Assembly: GCA_003586115.2 (NCBI GenBank)
Contig: QVOM02000116.1
Location: forward strand, 45,269,024-45,333,023
DNA length: 64,000 bases
Origin: Salvator merianae
Taxonomy: Eukaryota; Chordata; Lepidosauria; Squamata; Teiidae
Direction: 5' to 3'
Numbering within the stretch: the first letter of the stretch is position 1; the number at the start of each line of letters is the position of its first letter. Below are positions 48,196-60,323 of the stretch, in pieces. Position numbers and translations under genes: made by a program. The notes below the pieces were generated by a model that worked only from the letters and a program-made list of their open reading frames with translations, had not been told where the DNA came from and ran no database searches.

Positions 48196-49204
48196 TTAAT
48201 TGTAAGTAGTTGAAAGTAGGTTCCATCAGAATAAGTGAAATATTTATGGGAAAGAATATTTAGAAACAGAGTTCAAGTCCACTAGAAATGACCATATGGG
48301 TTATTGATTGATAACTACTGTGTGATTTGTTTCCAAACACATTCTTTGTATTGTGTGACCTTTAATACCTGTTAGACTTGCCTGAATTCTCGTGCATGAG
48401 TGTGTGAAGAATTAAAGACATAAGGTTTCTAGTTACAGAATACTAGATGCAAGTAATTCCCCCTCCCATTTTTTCCTTTTAGCCTTCAGTGACCTGAGCA
48501 GCACATATCTGCCACCACTGAGCATTTAGATTTACACTCTAGATTTACGTTCTCTAGAACCCTCATCTTTCCCACTCTTGTTTCAGTTTCATACAGAGAC
48601 ATTTATCAAGAAATGCCCGTTCTTTTCTTGCTCTAAAACATGTGTTTCAGGACCTGGATTTTTCAGGAAAGATGAGGATGTTACATTTTTTGTGACTGGT
48701 CTCGATATCAGAGTGTCAGGGATTGTTATGGCTGCCTGAAAACACTTCAGAGTAATAAACAGTTGAAAAGTTCTTTGCTTTCTGGTAGCTATATCAAATC
48801 CGCTAGGACCTGACAAATTACATGGAAGATGCTTTTTACATTTATTGCAATCAGTAGAAGGGAGCACTGAGGCTAATACCTTGCATGTGTGCCTTGGAGG
48901 GTTCTGCTTATCAAGATGGTCTTAATTCCTAGTGGAGGATAAATGGTGTAAAGTGCTTTTTGGCTAGCAGGGAAGCTCAGGCAAATAAAACACATTCTAT
49001 CTGATGCACGGTTTAGAAATGACTAGAGACAGGGAAGTCATTTAGCTTCGATCAGTCAGCCTTGTTCATTTTTTGAAACACATCTGATAAGATCATGTAC
49101 TAAGCCATGATGCTCAGAGGAGAAACAGGCCTCCTCAAAGTGGTAAGAAGAATTCTGAGAAGGGGGATGTGTAAAGTTACCTGGCTGCTATTTTCCCACT
49201 AGTT

Positions 49205-49290
49205 CTAAGCCAGCCTTTGCCAGTGTGGCACCCCCTAGGTGGTTTTGGATTCCATCAGCTCCAGCCATCATAATGGGGAGTCATAATGTG
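49205..49290. mobile_element. Half of a hAT-type MITE
   Basis: 'ccagcctttgccagtgtggc' and 'ttggattccatcagctccag' match the left half of a common palindromic squamate hAT-like repeat; the right half is missing. Fragments of the same text occur near 13795-13840. Confidence 0.45.
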
Positions 49291-49799
49291 GTAACCACCA
49301 CATAGCCCATTTTAATTCTTCTCTTTAGGTCATCAGTGTCTCTTCTGAGCTGTGATTTTGAGACCAACCAATGTGTAAATTTCCCAGTCAGTCTACGATG
49401 ATTCATTATCTACATGCTTTGATCCTTCAGTATTTTAATCGTAACCCAAATCAGCTTTGTATTTTATTTTAACTAGATGGGTGACTGTTATAAAGGCATT
49501 GATTGATGGCTTGATAGATTAGTTATTTCACTGTTAACTTTCCTTCCTCTGCGAGCTTGGATATTTTATTTTTACCGCAAGCTTTGGAGGTACAGCTGAC
49601 AGTCACATAGATGAAGAAGCAATGATTGTCCAAGGGATTTGAACTTGAGTCTCTGCCATTTATGTTTTCCACCTTCCTGGAAAATCTGAAGCAATTCCTT
49701 GGATTTTTCGTCTCTGTGGGTTTTGTACATATGTGCAGAGTACTTTTGACACAGAAGGCCCCAACTTGTGTTAGAGTCTGCAAGTTAGTAGATACAGAC

Positions 49800-49998
49800 T
49801 AAATATTAGAAAAAAACTTTCTGACTGTAAGGGCGATGAGTCAATGGAATAGATTGCCACAGGAGGTGGGGAGCTCTCCTTCGCTGGAGGTCTTCAGGGA
49901 GAGGCTGGACAGATATCCGTCTGGGATGGTTTAGTGAATCCAGCATTGAGCAGTGGGTTGGACTCAATGCCCCTGGAGTCCCTTCCAACTCTATGATT
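49800..49998 (+). mobile_element. CR1 LINE 3' tail
   Basis: 'gatgagtcaatggaatagat', 'aggaggtggggagctctcct', 'cttcagggagaggctggaca' and 'cccttccaactctatgattt' are the CR1 tail in its bird-like form, differing from the other CR1 tails here. So at least two CR1 subfamilies are present. Confidence 0.8.
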
Positions 49999-49999
49999 T

Positions 50000-50432
50000 T
50001 AAGAAAACCCTGCCTCTAACTAGTTCTCCGGGTTGCTTTGACATAATCCAGGGTGTTGCTAATGACCTTTAAAGCCATTCAGGACTTAAGATCCATCTAC
50101 TTTCAGAACCACCTCACCAAACCAAGTCCCTGCAAATCCCTGGAGTGCGTCTAATCAAAGGAGCCTGAACTAAGAAGAACATTTTCAGCTATAGTCCCTG
50201 CACTGTTGAATATGTTGCCATCTGACTTAGGACCATTACTGCAGTTTAAGAAGCAACTTAAAACCCACCACTTCCATCTGGGGTACCCAGGATTTTGGTG
50301 CTACCACCTGTCTATCATTGTTTTATATTTAATTTATATCTGTGGAGGTTTTTTCCTCCTTTTCATGTAAGGCACCTTGAGTCGTTATGAAGTAGGCAGA
50401 ATACAAGTATACAAATAAATACATAAGAAAAT
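50000..50432 (+). mobile_element. L2-like LINE 3' region
   Basis: 'tgacctttaaagccattcag', 'gagcctgaactaagaagaac', 'cttaaaacccaccacttcca' and 'aggcaccttgagtcgttatg' end in 'atacaaataaataca'. Follows the CR1 directly. Confidence 0.6.
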
Positions 50433-50436
50433 GTAT

Positions 50437-50835
50437 ATAAAGGATGCCTCTAAATACCATTTGCATGGAATTGAAACAGGTAAAGGTTTGCCTTCGACTT
50501 CTACTTGAGGTGGCCAGAGCAATTGATGGGTCACTGTGTGAGATTTGATGCTGAACAAGATGGGCTGTGGCCTGATCCAGCTTGGCTCCTCTTATGTTCT
50601 TATAGACAAATTCATGGAGGACAGGTGCAGCAGTGCCTACTAGGTCCTTTCCAGGTTGGAGAAACAGGCAGGATGCCTCTAAAGGTTATTTGTAGGGTGT
50701 TGAGAGCAGATGAGGGTTTTGCCTTTGTCTTCTGCTTGAAAATGTCCAGCAGTACTTGGCGGGCCACTGTGTGAGAGAGGATGCTGAACTAGATGGGCTG
50801 TGGCCTGATCCAGCAGGGATCCCCTTCCGTTCTTA
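50437..50835 (+). mobile_element. Two CR1 3' tails head-to-tail (second case)
   Basis: Unit 1 (5'-truncated, about 50437-50601) ends 'ctcttatgttcttat'. Unit 2 begins 'agacaaattcatggagga' (50602) and ends 'ccttccgttctta' at about 50835. The junction text is nearly the same as at 23715-23725. Confidence 0.75.
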
Positions 50836-52685
50836 AATAAAAATTTTGTTGAGTATGGGATCCAAATAGGCAAAATGCAGGTATAATAGATGAATGAAGA
50901 GGTGTGATAATAGTCTGCAAAGTATATGTGTATGAGTGAGGAGAAGGATCTGATAATCCTGCCTTCTTGATATTTTGGGTATTCTACCTCTGCTGTGCTA
51001 AGCAGGGGTTCCCTAGAGTAAGCTTTAAGACTTAACACTTTTTTTTTTTTTTTGGTAAAGGTTTTGTTTGAGTTTGTAGCTTATGTGATGAAAAATGGGT
51101 CAGTACATTAAAAATTGCGAAGGTGAGACCAGCATAGCTGAAATGTTTGCTTGATCCAGATGGTATTAAAGGAGGAAATGTGGTCACAGCACATTAGTTT
51201 TATCTCCATGGCAATGCTAGTTTGGCAGGTTTGGATATTTAGATCTGCAGTGCAGGGCTCACAACAGTGATATTTGCATATCTTTGCTTTTATCATCTTT
51301 ACAAGTATCCCTTGTTTATGCAGTTTTGTTCTGAAAAGTATGCCAAAAGTAAATTATGGCATATTGTCCAAAGAAGCAAAAAAAAAGGTTGTGAGGCGTG
51401 TTTTTGGTAGGCTGCAGTGATTGAAATTTGCAAATTTTATGTTTCCTCAAAATATACTTGCAAGTTGTTTTTCAATTACATTTTATAGAAACCTACTTGC
51501 TAGGTTGCAGTCTAGATTTTTTATACAGTGTGTTTATACCATTGCATAATGGTATAAATATTCCCTTAAAAAAAAATACATTATTCATACCCAGACTCCA
51601 GCTATCATTGAATAGAAGAAACTTTAGTTGCAAAGAGCTATTAATGCCACACCCAAGTTCTCTTGTTCCCTGTGAATAGTTTCCTTTCCATGCCCATCTG
51701 CTAGTAGAGAGGCAGTAAAGGGTCTTCCTTGCTTATTGTTTGTTCAGACTCCTGCCCCTTCACAGAAATTGTTAGTGGTGCTTTAGGTTCTACATACAGC
51801 CTCAGAAATGTCAGTTGCAAATGGGCAGCTTGTTAGCAGTTGGTCAAAGGTCATAGATTTATCTCATACCTGAAATAGACAGCAGATGTTCATGTGCAAA
51901 TAGTTAACAGCTTGATTTGGCATTTATTTTAATTATTAAGTCATTAAATCATATTGCTGGCATGGGAACTGAATTAGCAGAAGGCCAATGAATGGTTATA
52001 CTGGATTATTGTAAACTGGATTGGATACTGATTTTAAGAAACACTCCTTGGTCTGTTCCGCATGCCACTCTGTTAAATGGTTTCTGCTCTGAAGAACATA
52101 TAGTTAAAATTTTTGCCACAGCTGATTCTCCATTCATCATCTTTAGTTGAAAGACTGTTGGTTCACCCTGGGAAAGCTTTTGTTTGAATATAATGGCTAA
52201 TAAAGGTTTAGATTAGTATGATTAAATCCATATGAATCTCTCCTGGTCTTTTAACAGTTCAAAATTTTAGAAAAACCATAATTATGAAAAGGCTGCATGT
52301 TATGGGAAATCCAATCAAGTCATATACAAATTTTGCCCCTGAATTGATTTAGATTTTTTTCCTCAAAAATATATTTTATTGAATGCAATAACACTTACAT
52401 AGCAATGATGATGCATCAAAGCTTATTATGCTAACAAAGTGTGGGTACATCTAGCACACAGCAGGCAATAAACAATTTATATATCACTTTATCATCCCTG
52501 TTAGCTTTCAGAGCAGCTTATAAAAGATTATCAAAATAAAACCATGTTCAGTGGGACTTTACTTCTGAATAGGCAGAGAACTACAACATTCAATACACTG
52601 ATTTGTCTCAGAAAGTTTCAAACACTGAAATAGAAACTGGATGGAGCAGAGCTTTGCACACTTGATGAATGCTGCCACAGTATCT

Positions 52686-53178
52686 GGACCTTTTTGCACT
52701 TACCTGCCTGAACCACTCCACCTGGAATTATTCCTACTGCAGTGGTTCCCAGCTGCAGTAGCCCAGCTGTCAGGAAGAAGACTGTGTGTACTTGGGAGGG
52801 CTGTTCAGGATAGCCCCCAATCTGTCCCAAAGCTCACATGAGCTTCAGAGCCCCTGGGTGACCCATTTCAGTGGTACAATTTGGTGCGCAACTGAAATGG
52901 ATCTCCCTGCTCAACCAACCCACAGTGATTTTCCACACACCTCCCTGGGACAGTTTACTTGCAAGTAGACCGTGGTAGACTTTTTAAAAAGCTTTGTCGC
53001 TGTCCTAGTCTAGGTGGCTATTTTGGACTATCCAGACTGGGCTATGCTCCAGCCAATGCGGATGGATCATGCTAGCAGGGGGCGTGGCTTGTCTGTTCTG
53101 CACCGAGTATAGAAAAGAGAGGCCCAGAGGAGGTCTACCTCTCACTATACCCGTTTACCATTTAGTGTGGAAAGGGCC
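52686..53178. mobile_element. MITE-like element, about 490 bp
   Basis: Left 'ggacctttttgcacttacc' and right 'ttagtgtggaaagggccc' are near-complementary ends like those of 18105 and 48017 but with a longer body. Body text includes 'ggatggatcatgctagcagg'. No coding capacity. Borders approximate. Confidence 0.45.
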
Positions 53179-53639
53179 CTTGTCAATCATTTACTAGTCT
53201 AATAGCATCAAGATATCTGACTTGTACTGAAGGAAACTATTGCTCCGTCTAACTCAGTACTGCCTGCACAGACTAGGAATGGCTCTTTAGGGTTCAAGGC
53301 AGAAATCTTTCTCAGCACTTACCTGAAGATGCTAGGGATGGAGTCTTAAGACCTCCTGTGAGCAAAGCAGTTGCTTAGCTACTGTGTTACGTAGACAGTT
53401 GATATGTTAACTGAGTTATTTTAGAGTTGAAATATTTTCATGAGCACCTAAACGGACCTGTGGGAAATAGCCAGTCAGCAAGAATGAGAATAGCCTTTAA
53501 GAGATGCTGTTCTATAGTAGCTGTTTTAAATCTGTAAATGGATAGTGTTGTCATGCAGCTGCACAACCCATAGCTTTTTTGGGTGTTCTGTTGCTGCTGC
53601 ATTCAGGAAGCCAGTTGCTGGGAATGAAAGAGTGAAGTC

Positions 53640-53695
53640 TCTCTTTGTCTTTCTCTATCTCTTTGTCCCTCTCCCTCTCTCTCTCTCACACACAA
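53640..53695. repeat. Pyrimidine-rich (CT/CACA)n tract
   Basis: 'tctctctttgtctttctcta' through 'ccctctccctctctctctct' and 'cacacacaaa'. It lies about 300 bp upstream of the candidate exon at 53987. Confidence 0.7.
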
Positions 53696-53986
53696 ATTAA
53701 CATTAGAGGCAGAGGATTCAGAACTGGCTAATCAAGTTTTCCTGCAGTTTCAGCCTAAGTTGCTTCCTCACTTCAGACTGTTTTGTAAAATTCATCTTAC
53801 ACACAATGTTCTTTTTTTTAATAGATTCAAGAATTCCGGCTTTAAAAGCCTACCTCCCTGGGCAAAAACGTTTAATTGAATATTGCAAGTTTCTACTTGG
53901 CTGTGAGCAGTCTTTACTCACAAGCCAGCAGAGGACAAAGAATGTAAAGTCACTGCGCACATAAACTCCTAGTGCGTCAGTTGCAG

Positions 53987-54143
53987 ATGAGGGACGCAGC
54001 TTTCAGCATTATAGTGTCAGCAGCATACTGGCAGTCGTACTGCATAAAAGCAGACGTCCCACAGCTCCTATGCAAGGAGATCAAAGATAAGATAGAAGTG
54101 AAATCAGAGAACACATCTCAAAAAAAGGAAGGTGCCCAGTCAG
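53987..54143 (+). CDS. Candidate first coding exon, unknown gene
   Basis: An ATG (53987) opens a frame of 52 codons plus one base that ends at a near-perfect splice donor, 'gtcag|gtaagtt' (54144). Protein starts 'MRDAAFSIIVSAAYWQSYC' and continues 'KADVPQLLCKEIKDKIEVKS' and 'ENTSQKKEGAQS'. An upstream stop (53945-53947) lies in frame. Upstream bases have a TATA-like 'ctttaaaagcc' at 53842 and a pyrimidine tract. No gene recognised. It could instead be chance. Confidence 0.35.
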
Positions 54144-54264
54144 GTAAGTTTTCCAGTGCCAGGTGAAGACAAGCATATATGCAAACTTGTGTCCGAAACA
54201 ACTTGGGCAAGAAGTGGCTATATGCTAGGATTCTTGACAGAACTCAGAGTAACTTCCTGTCTTT

Positions 54265-54380
54265 TTCACAGGTTTATTTATTTATTATTTATATTTCTGT
54301 CCCGCCCGATGCCCAAAGGTCTCAGAGTGGGTTCCAACAAAATCATAAACTTTATAAAATAAACTAACTAAAACACTAAC
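54265..54380 (-). mobile_element. L2-like LINE 3' end, antisense
   Basis: 'ttatttattatttatatttc', 'tgtcccgcccgatgcccaaa' and 'ggtctcagagtgggttccaa' are the complement of an L2-like terminus, as at 30890. Confidence 0.55.
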
Positions 54381-55951
54381 TGTGCACGGAGAGGGATGCT
54401 GACCCCTCAGCCGAAGGTTTGTGTCTGACAGCAGCAGTAGTCAAAATTATTCTTCGATTTTTTCCGATTGAGGTGGATTGTACGTATGTAGTACATACCC
54501 TTTGGCTTCCTCTCATGAGATCTATTTGTGAAAGCCTTGATTTAGTATCTGAGAGCAATGGGATGTAGCATATCATGTGCCCCACAGAAGGGCAGTCATG
54601 TGCTTCTTATGACTTGACTTTTACGTGACTATCATGGAAAATCTAAAAGGGTTGCTGTATATTCCAGTGGCAAAACCAGGATAGTAAATCAACCTCTTAA
54701 ACTTTTTTTTAAAAATCCCATGTGAACTTTCTGAACTTCTAGACGTTCTCGTCCCTTTTCTTTCCGGTAGACAAAGCTGTTCAGTCTAGGTATGTCCCAA
54801 CGTTGCACAAAGAATATTCTATAAGCTGAGAAGAATCTCTTTACTATTTAAAGAATTGCAGCATGTTGCACTACTGAACTTGGCCCTGGAAAGCCTGAAT
54901 GTAAACATTAGGCCCTGTCATGGGGGGTTGGGGGGAGTATCGTTAGTCACACTGGTGTCATTGCAGACATGCGTAAATAAGGTGAAAAAGATTTCCACTG
55001 AAGATCACTACAGCAAAGATTGTAATGTATTTTTCACAGAAATAAAAAGGTATAGATGTTGTGATTACTGTACTGCTATTTCCAAGACTGTATTTAATGC
55101 AGATGCAGTGTATTCTTATTAATTTTGATAACTTCATTGAGAGTGCTTCCAGTTGTGGGCTAAAACCCTTCGTTCTCCATGATACTTTTTTTAACAAACA
55201 CAGTGCAAATCTGCGCAGCTGCATTTGATCCCTTGTGATCCAGCTTTTTATACAGGGTAAAACTGAACTGGGCTGCAGTTTACACCTTTATCCCAGTTGA
55301 CACACTCTGTCTAGTTACCTCAGCGAACAAAATGCAGTGCAGAATGCTATCCACAGCAGCAACAATGTGGCAATGTTTCCCACTGTCTTGATATATCCTT
55401 TCAGTTTGCTTGGTCTATATTTTCAGCCTCAGTTGGCCACACTTTTCTAAGTCCTGGCAAATACAGTGCATGGGTTTAAAAGTTCCTGGTTCTTGGAAAT
55501 ATATGCTAGTCACCCAAGACATGCTTTAAAATGCATGGATAATGGTACATTATTATCATATCTTCCTGGGTTTACATTTCCCTGAATTTGGTATAGAGAT
55601 TAGTGTAGTGGTAGAACAATGAAATCAGCTGAATGATATTTCCTCCAGGTTCATCCTGAATGTGTATAATTCAACCTGCCTAGGAGAAGGTTAGTCTAAA
55701 GTCTGTGTGATTATCAGCCAGAAAAAAAATAATAATTCTGTAGCCATTTAGAATAGTATTTCCTTTAAATATCCTCAGTTATACAGTGTCAGGGACTCCC
55801 TAGCTTTAGCCAAAACTTTTTTCCAAAAGTTTAGGAGTCTGTGGGCCTTTTTGCACTGACCAGCCTAGTATCCAGATAAGGTGGCAGACAGTTACTGAAT
55901 GTCTCAAAGCACTCTTTCATTAGGTTACATTTCAGTTAATCACAAACTAAG

Positions 55952-56455
55952 AATGCCTCTAGATGTGGGCTAAAACCTGCAGTTCTCCCAGGATTATCTT
56001 GGGAATACTTCATGTAATTCCAGCATTCCCAATATAGTTGCAGGATATGAAGGCAGCATCAGGTAATAGCAATATTATAGGAAATCCGGCAATGATACTG
56101 ATTTCCCATAATAATAATGGTTTATCTCTGACTGCTGGCTCCTTTCATTTTTGTTCTTCTTGCAAGTACCCGGATGTCAGCTAAGCACACAGGGAAAAAA
56201 AATCAGAGAGGGTACGTTCTTAGCTGACATCCAGGTATTTGCAAGAGGAGCAATCACAGAAGAAGCTGACGGACAGAGGTATAAGCCCACAATTGCATCC
56301 TGCATCTGGTGAGAGCAGTAAGAGGCAATTGCGGGAACAACAACTTCTCTACTCCATTGTTTTAAGTTTTAGTCTCGACACATACCTGGGAATATTCTGT
56401 CACGATTTTGAAAGACTGTGGCTGTGTCTGCATGGCCAACAATGGCAGACATAGG
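55952..56455. mobile_element. MITE-like element with a 27-bp-arm hairpin
   Basis: The left 'gaatgcctctagatgtgggc' and 'taaaacctgcagttctccca' recur at 55139-55180, so this is a repeat family. The interior carries a hairpin, arms 56159-56185 and 56219-56245, complementary at 25 of 27 positions. The right end is uncertain. Confidence 0.5.
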
Positions 56456-57384
56456 GTTGACCATGAAGCAGGGGAGCTATATACCCCTACACCTGATACG
56501 GTTGCCTCCTGCCCTAGTGGCAGGATGGAGTAACTTCCTGCAAGAGGAGGGGAAGCAGTCTGAAGTATCCTATGATAACTAGGCTAGTACGTGGCCATCT
56601 CTCCTAGGTTTCAGGCTGGAAAATGCTTTGAGTCTTACCTAAAGGTACTAAGGATGAACTCAGATTTATTGTCATTCAAAACAAGTACTTTGAAGGTGAT
56701 TAATCTTATTGACTGCATTCTGAAAGCATGAGAATGAAGAGAGGTATGTGTGGTGTATTCAAGTAGTGGTAGTTTATTTTCAAGAACTCTGTTCTCCAGT
56801 TGCCAGAGAATTATATTAGCCAGAAGAGCCATAGACTATGTAATGTGGGTTGTTTTTCTGCAATATTCTTCAATTGAGTATCCATTTGTTGTTTCTTTTT
56901 TCCCTCAGCTCAGTGTCTATATATCATTTGTGGTCCTCTAGATGGATAAATGAAGGAGTAGATAGCTTCTGTGATGCAAACTGGAACAGCTGCTTGTTCA
57001 TCCTTTTCCCTGTATCCTATCTTAAGCATGAAGAATTCACATTTTGAACTGCAGTCTTCTTACCAGTGATGCTGCAATCCTATTATCCTGTTTGCTAGAT
57101 TTTGTTTTGTTGTAAATTCCATCTCTTAATTTTAGTAGAAATAGCCGTACACTAAAATGAAACATTAGAAAGTAAGTATATTTTCTAGAGGTATATAATG
57201 TCTGTTGTCTTTAACACCTGTGAATTTAGAACCTATGAGAATTAGCCACCAAATGGTTAATTTAATCTATTATTGTGATTTGCTGCTGTTTTTTCTGCTA
57301 AGAAAGGAAAGAAATACTGGTGATATTGTCTGTCTCAAGTGCTGAATAACATAACCAGCCTAGAGCCTCACATAGCCAGATCTG

Positions 57385-57440
57385 AAGAGGTGTGTGTGTT
57401 TGTGGGTGGGTGGGTGTAAAATAGAGAGAGAGACAGGGGC
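57385..57440. repeat. (GT)n/(GGGT)n and (GA)n tract
   Basis: 'gtgtgtgtttgtgggtgggt' followed by 'agagagagagacagg'. Simple repeat. Confidence 0.7.
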
Positions 57441-58264
57441 TGGAATTTGCTGTTCTACCTCAGGCAGCAAAAGCTCCAACAGCAGCACACAAATTCTGTG
57501 CAGTCACCAAGCTCTCACCTCCTGTGAAATCCAAAACAAATAGGCTGGGCATCTCTTCTTCTCAGGCAAAACATCTGGGGCCCACTTTAAAATGAAGTCT
57601 CGGTTTTCATGTGTTTTTTAAACTAGAGTTTCAGTCACGATGGCTCTGCACTAGCGTAGCTTTTTTGTGAGCTAAAGTACTCACAAGCACAGTGTTGGGA
57701 ATACTGGCAATTCTGTGCCGATTTCTGCCTGGTGGATGGGTGAAAGCTTCTTAGCTGTCATCAGTTCTCCAAACCTTGTGACTGTGGAACCGGCCACAGT
57801 CCCCAGAGATTTCTCCTTTCATGGTGGTGACAAGTGTAAGATGAGGCTCACAGGAGTTGCTGTGGTAGTCCAGGTGCAGTTGGAGCTCGAGTAGAATTCC
57901 AGCTTCATGGGCTTCTGGGAGTGAAAAGAAGCGAGGATTTTGTAGTTCTGCAACTTGTTACCTCGTGTTAGTTTTCAAATAAAGTTCATCATGCTGAAAC
58001 CTGTTCTGAGCATCCTTTCTGGGACTAGGCACTAGGCACTAGAACTGCAGGGCAATCACTGGTTCCCACAAACCACCAGGCAGCACAAAGCCATGTTATG
58101 CAAGTATTTGCTACCTATAGGAAACTGTCACTTGGAGAAACTATTGAGGTAACACAGTGACATTGCAAAGATGTGACCCAGTCTGTAAGTGCAAATCAAT
58201 AGCACTTGGGAACGAAGGCCTAGACTATGAATAACTTAGTGGTACTGCAGAGGGGAGACCCAGG

Positions 58265-58400
58265 CTAGTTGGCACACAGCAAGGAAAATGGCTCAAAAGT
58301 GCCTTAGAGAAGGTTATATGTAGTCCTCATGTTTTCACCCCGTCTCCTTCCCACCTTTTCATCTAATGGGGGCAGATTGTGTATGAATGGTCCCACTATG
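58265..58400. mobile_element. MITE-like repeat, same family as 43640
   Basis: 'ggctcaaaagtgccttagag' and 'cctcatgttttcaccccgtc' match 43670-43730. It sits immediately left of the 58414 element. Confidence 0.45.
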
Positions 58401-58413
58401 GAACCATCTCTAA

Positions 58414-58872
58414 GACTGCGTCCAGACGAGGTAGGAAACCCGGGATTATCTTGGCTCTATATTGAGATTGCCACACGTATCTGAGGCAACCCCAGTGTAG
58501 TCCTCGGATATAGGAATGAAATCTCAAAATACCACTATTCCGGGAAAAAGAACACGCAACCTGGGTTTTCCCGAAATAACAATATTACTTATCTTGTCTG
58601 ACACCTGCTCCTGGTTTTTTTCTCCAGAAAAATGCTCTCCACGCAAGTACAGGGGTGACTGAGCTGAAAATAGCTACTATGCAAGTGCAGGGCAGGTGTT
58701 TGCTCTGTTCTGGGTATCTTTGACATTGTATGCATCACAGGAGCAGTGGTAGGCAAGGTAAGGACCAAGGTTTGTCCCACAATTTCCCCCTGCAGTCTGG
58801 CAGGGATGTCAAGAGGTATTTGCAGGATCTAAACAAGATCCTGCTTTTTTCTCCCACTATCTGGAGGCAGCC
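58414..58872. mobile_element. 459-bp Harbinger-like MITE
   Basis: Begins 'gactgcgtccagacgagg' after TAA and ends 'ctggaggcagcc' before TAT. Interior text 'cccgggattatcttggctct' and 'attgagattgccacacgtat' is shared with 27777-28100. The 63-codon frames inside are shadows. The flanks are not identical, so the target duplication is imperfect. Confidence 0.55.
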
Positions 58873-59564
58873 TATGCCGTCTTTGAGCTGCTTCAAAAGT
58901 TCTTTTTTTTTTTTAATGTGACATACAGCCTCTGTCTACCAATGTATGAAATGTTCTGTTGAGAGAAGGGCCAGTCTAACAGTGTAAGCCAATGGTAACT
59001 TAGACGCCAAATCCCTTTAATGAATATTGTCAGGATTGCATTTAACTAGTGTAGTTGCATTTTGCATAAAAGCAAATCCATGCTGTTTAAAAAAAAGGGA
59101 AGGTTATGCAAACATTACTACAGTATAAACAATAGGCTCCGCCATCAATGCAAAAAGTATAGCGAGCAAAATGCTAGGTGGGGAAAAGGAAGGATACAGG
59201 GAAAATATATCAGCTAACTTCAAAACAAGCATCTTTGAGCCCAGATTTCTGCTTTCTATAGAGTTATTAAAATCAGTTTGAAAAAATTGTCAATACTGAG
59301 ATGATTTGAGGTTTGCTTTTATTATGCAGGGAAAGTATTTTAAAATGCAAGGTTGTGTTATGATCAGTTCTGTTGAGCAGAGAATGCCAAGGCTGACATA
59401 TGTCAAATAATAGGGATCTTTCATTGCACTGAAACAAAACAGACAAAAGAATTAGAATGCAGAAATGTGTGTTTCGGTTTATTTTTGATGTAGCTTTCTG
59501 GTAGATTGTTTAAACATAAAAGGTTATATACTGTATGCAAGCATTATTTTGTATAAGAGTCGTC

Positions 59565-59700
59565 AAGGTGCTTTATCAGTAAGGATTGCTGGTTTGATCT
59601 CCAGCATTTTCCTAGATGTGGGCAATGGCAAACCACTTTTGTATGTCTGCCAAGAAAACTGCATGGAGGTGCTCACACAGTCAATCTGGAGTCAGCCACA
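59565..59700 (-). mobile_element. Squamate-type SINE fragment, antisense
   Basis: 'gatgtgggcaatggcaaacc' and 'cttttgtatgtctgccaaga' / 'aaactgcatggaggtgc' are the complement of the 42905 SINE. A 'ggtttgatctccagc' string (59591-59605) resembles a B-box. Confidence 0.6.
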
Positions 59701-59704
59701 ACTA

Positions 59705-60139
59705 GGGCTACATCCAGACAGGATCAAAAACCTGTAACTATTTCATGATTTGCCAGACATGATACCTGATTTGCCAGACATGATCATGGTGCTTCTGATA
59801 CAGTCCTGGATTATAGACCCAATTTATAGGTTTATCATTATTTTGGTAAAATTAAGTATCGTAACACAAATAACTTATTCCATAATTGCAGCTCTGTCTA
59901 GATAACTGCACGAGAGCTGTCACTACCCGTGATACTATTGGTCACCTATACAGAGCAATAGGAGGGTTAGGTCACATGAAAAAGAGATGTGACATCTGTG
60001 ACATAATTCTGCTACTGCAGCAAATGCTAAAATGTGGAGTATTGATCTAATGTCCAGATCATCTGTGATAATTCCAGGTGTGCTTTATACCAGTAAATCA
60101 ATAAACTGTGAAATAAACAAGTTATGTCTGGAGGCAGCC
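59705..60139. mobile_element. 435-bp Harbinger-like MITE
   Basis: Starts 'gggctacatccagacagg' after CTA and ends 'gtctggaggcagcc' before TCA. A direct duplication, 'tgatttgccagacatgat', is seen at about 59745 and 59768. Same end motif as 27777 and 58414. Confidence 0.55.
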
Positions 60140-60323
60140 TCAGTGGTACCCAACAATAAAACAAACTTTTATGAATTCATAAGTATTATCTCTTACAATG
60201 TGCTAGCTTGATATTTATGGCAGATTGTATCTGCTATCATTTGCCAGGAAAAAAAAGTTTTTTTTCCAATATGTCAAAGGCAATTTCCATGAACTGTAGA
60301 AATATTTTCCATGTGTGTTCTGG

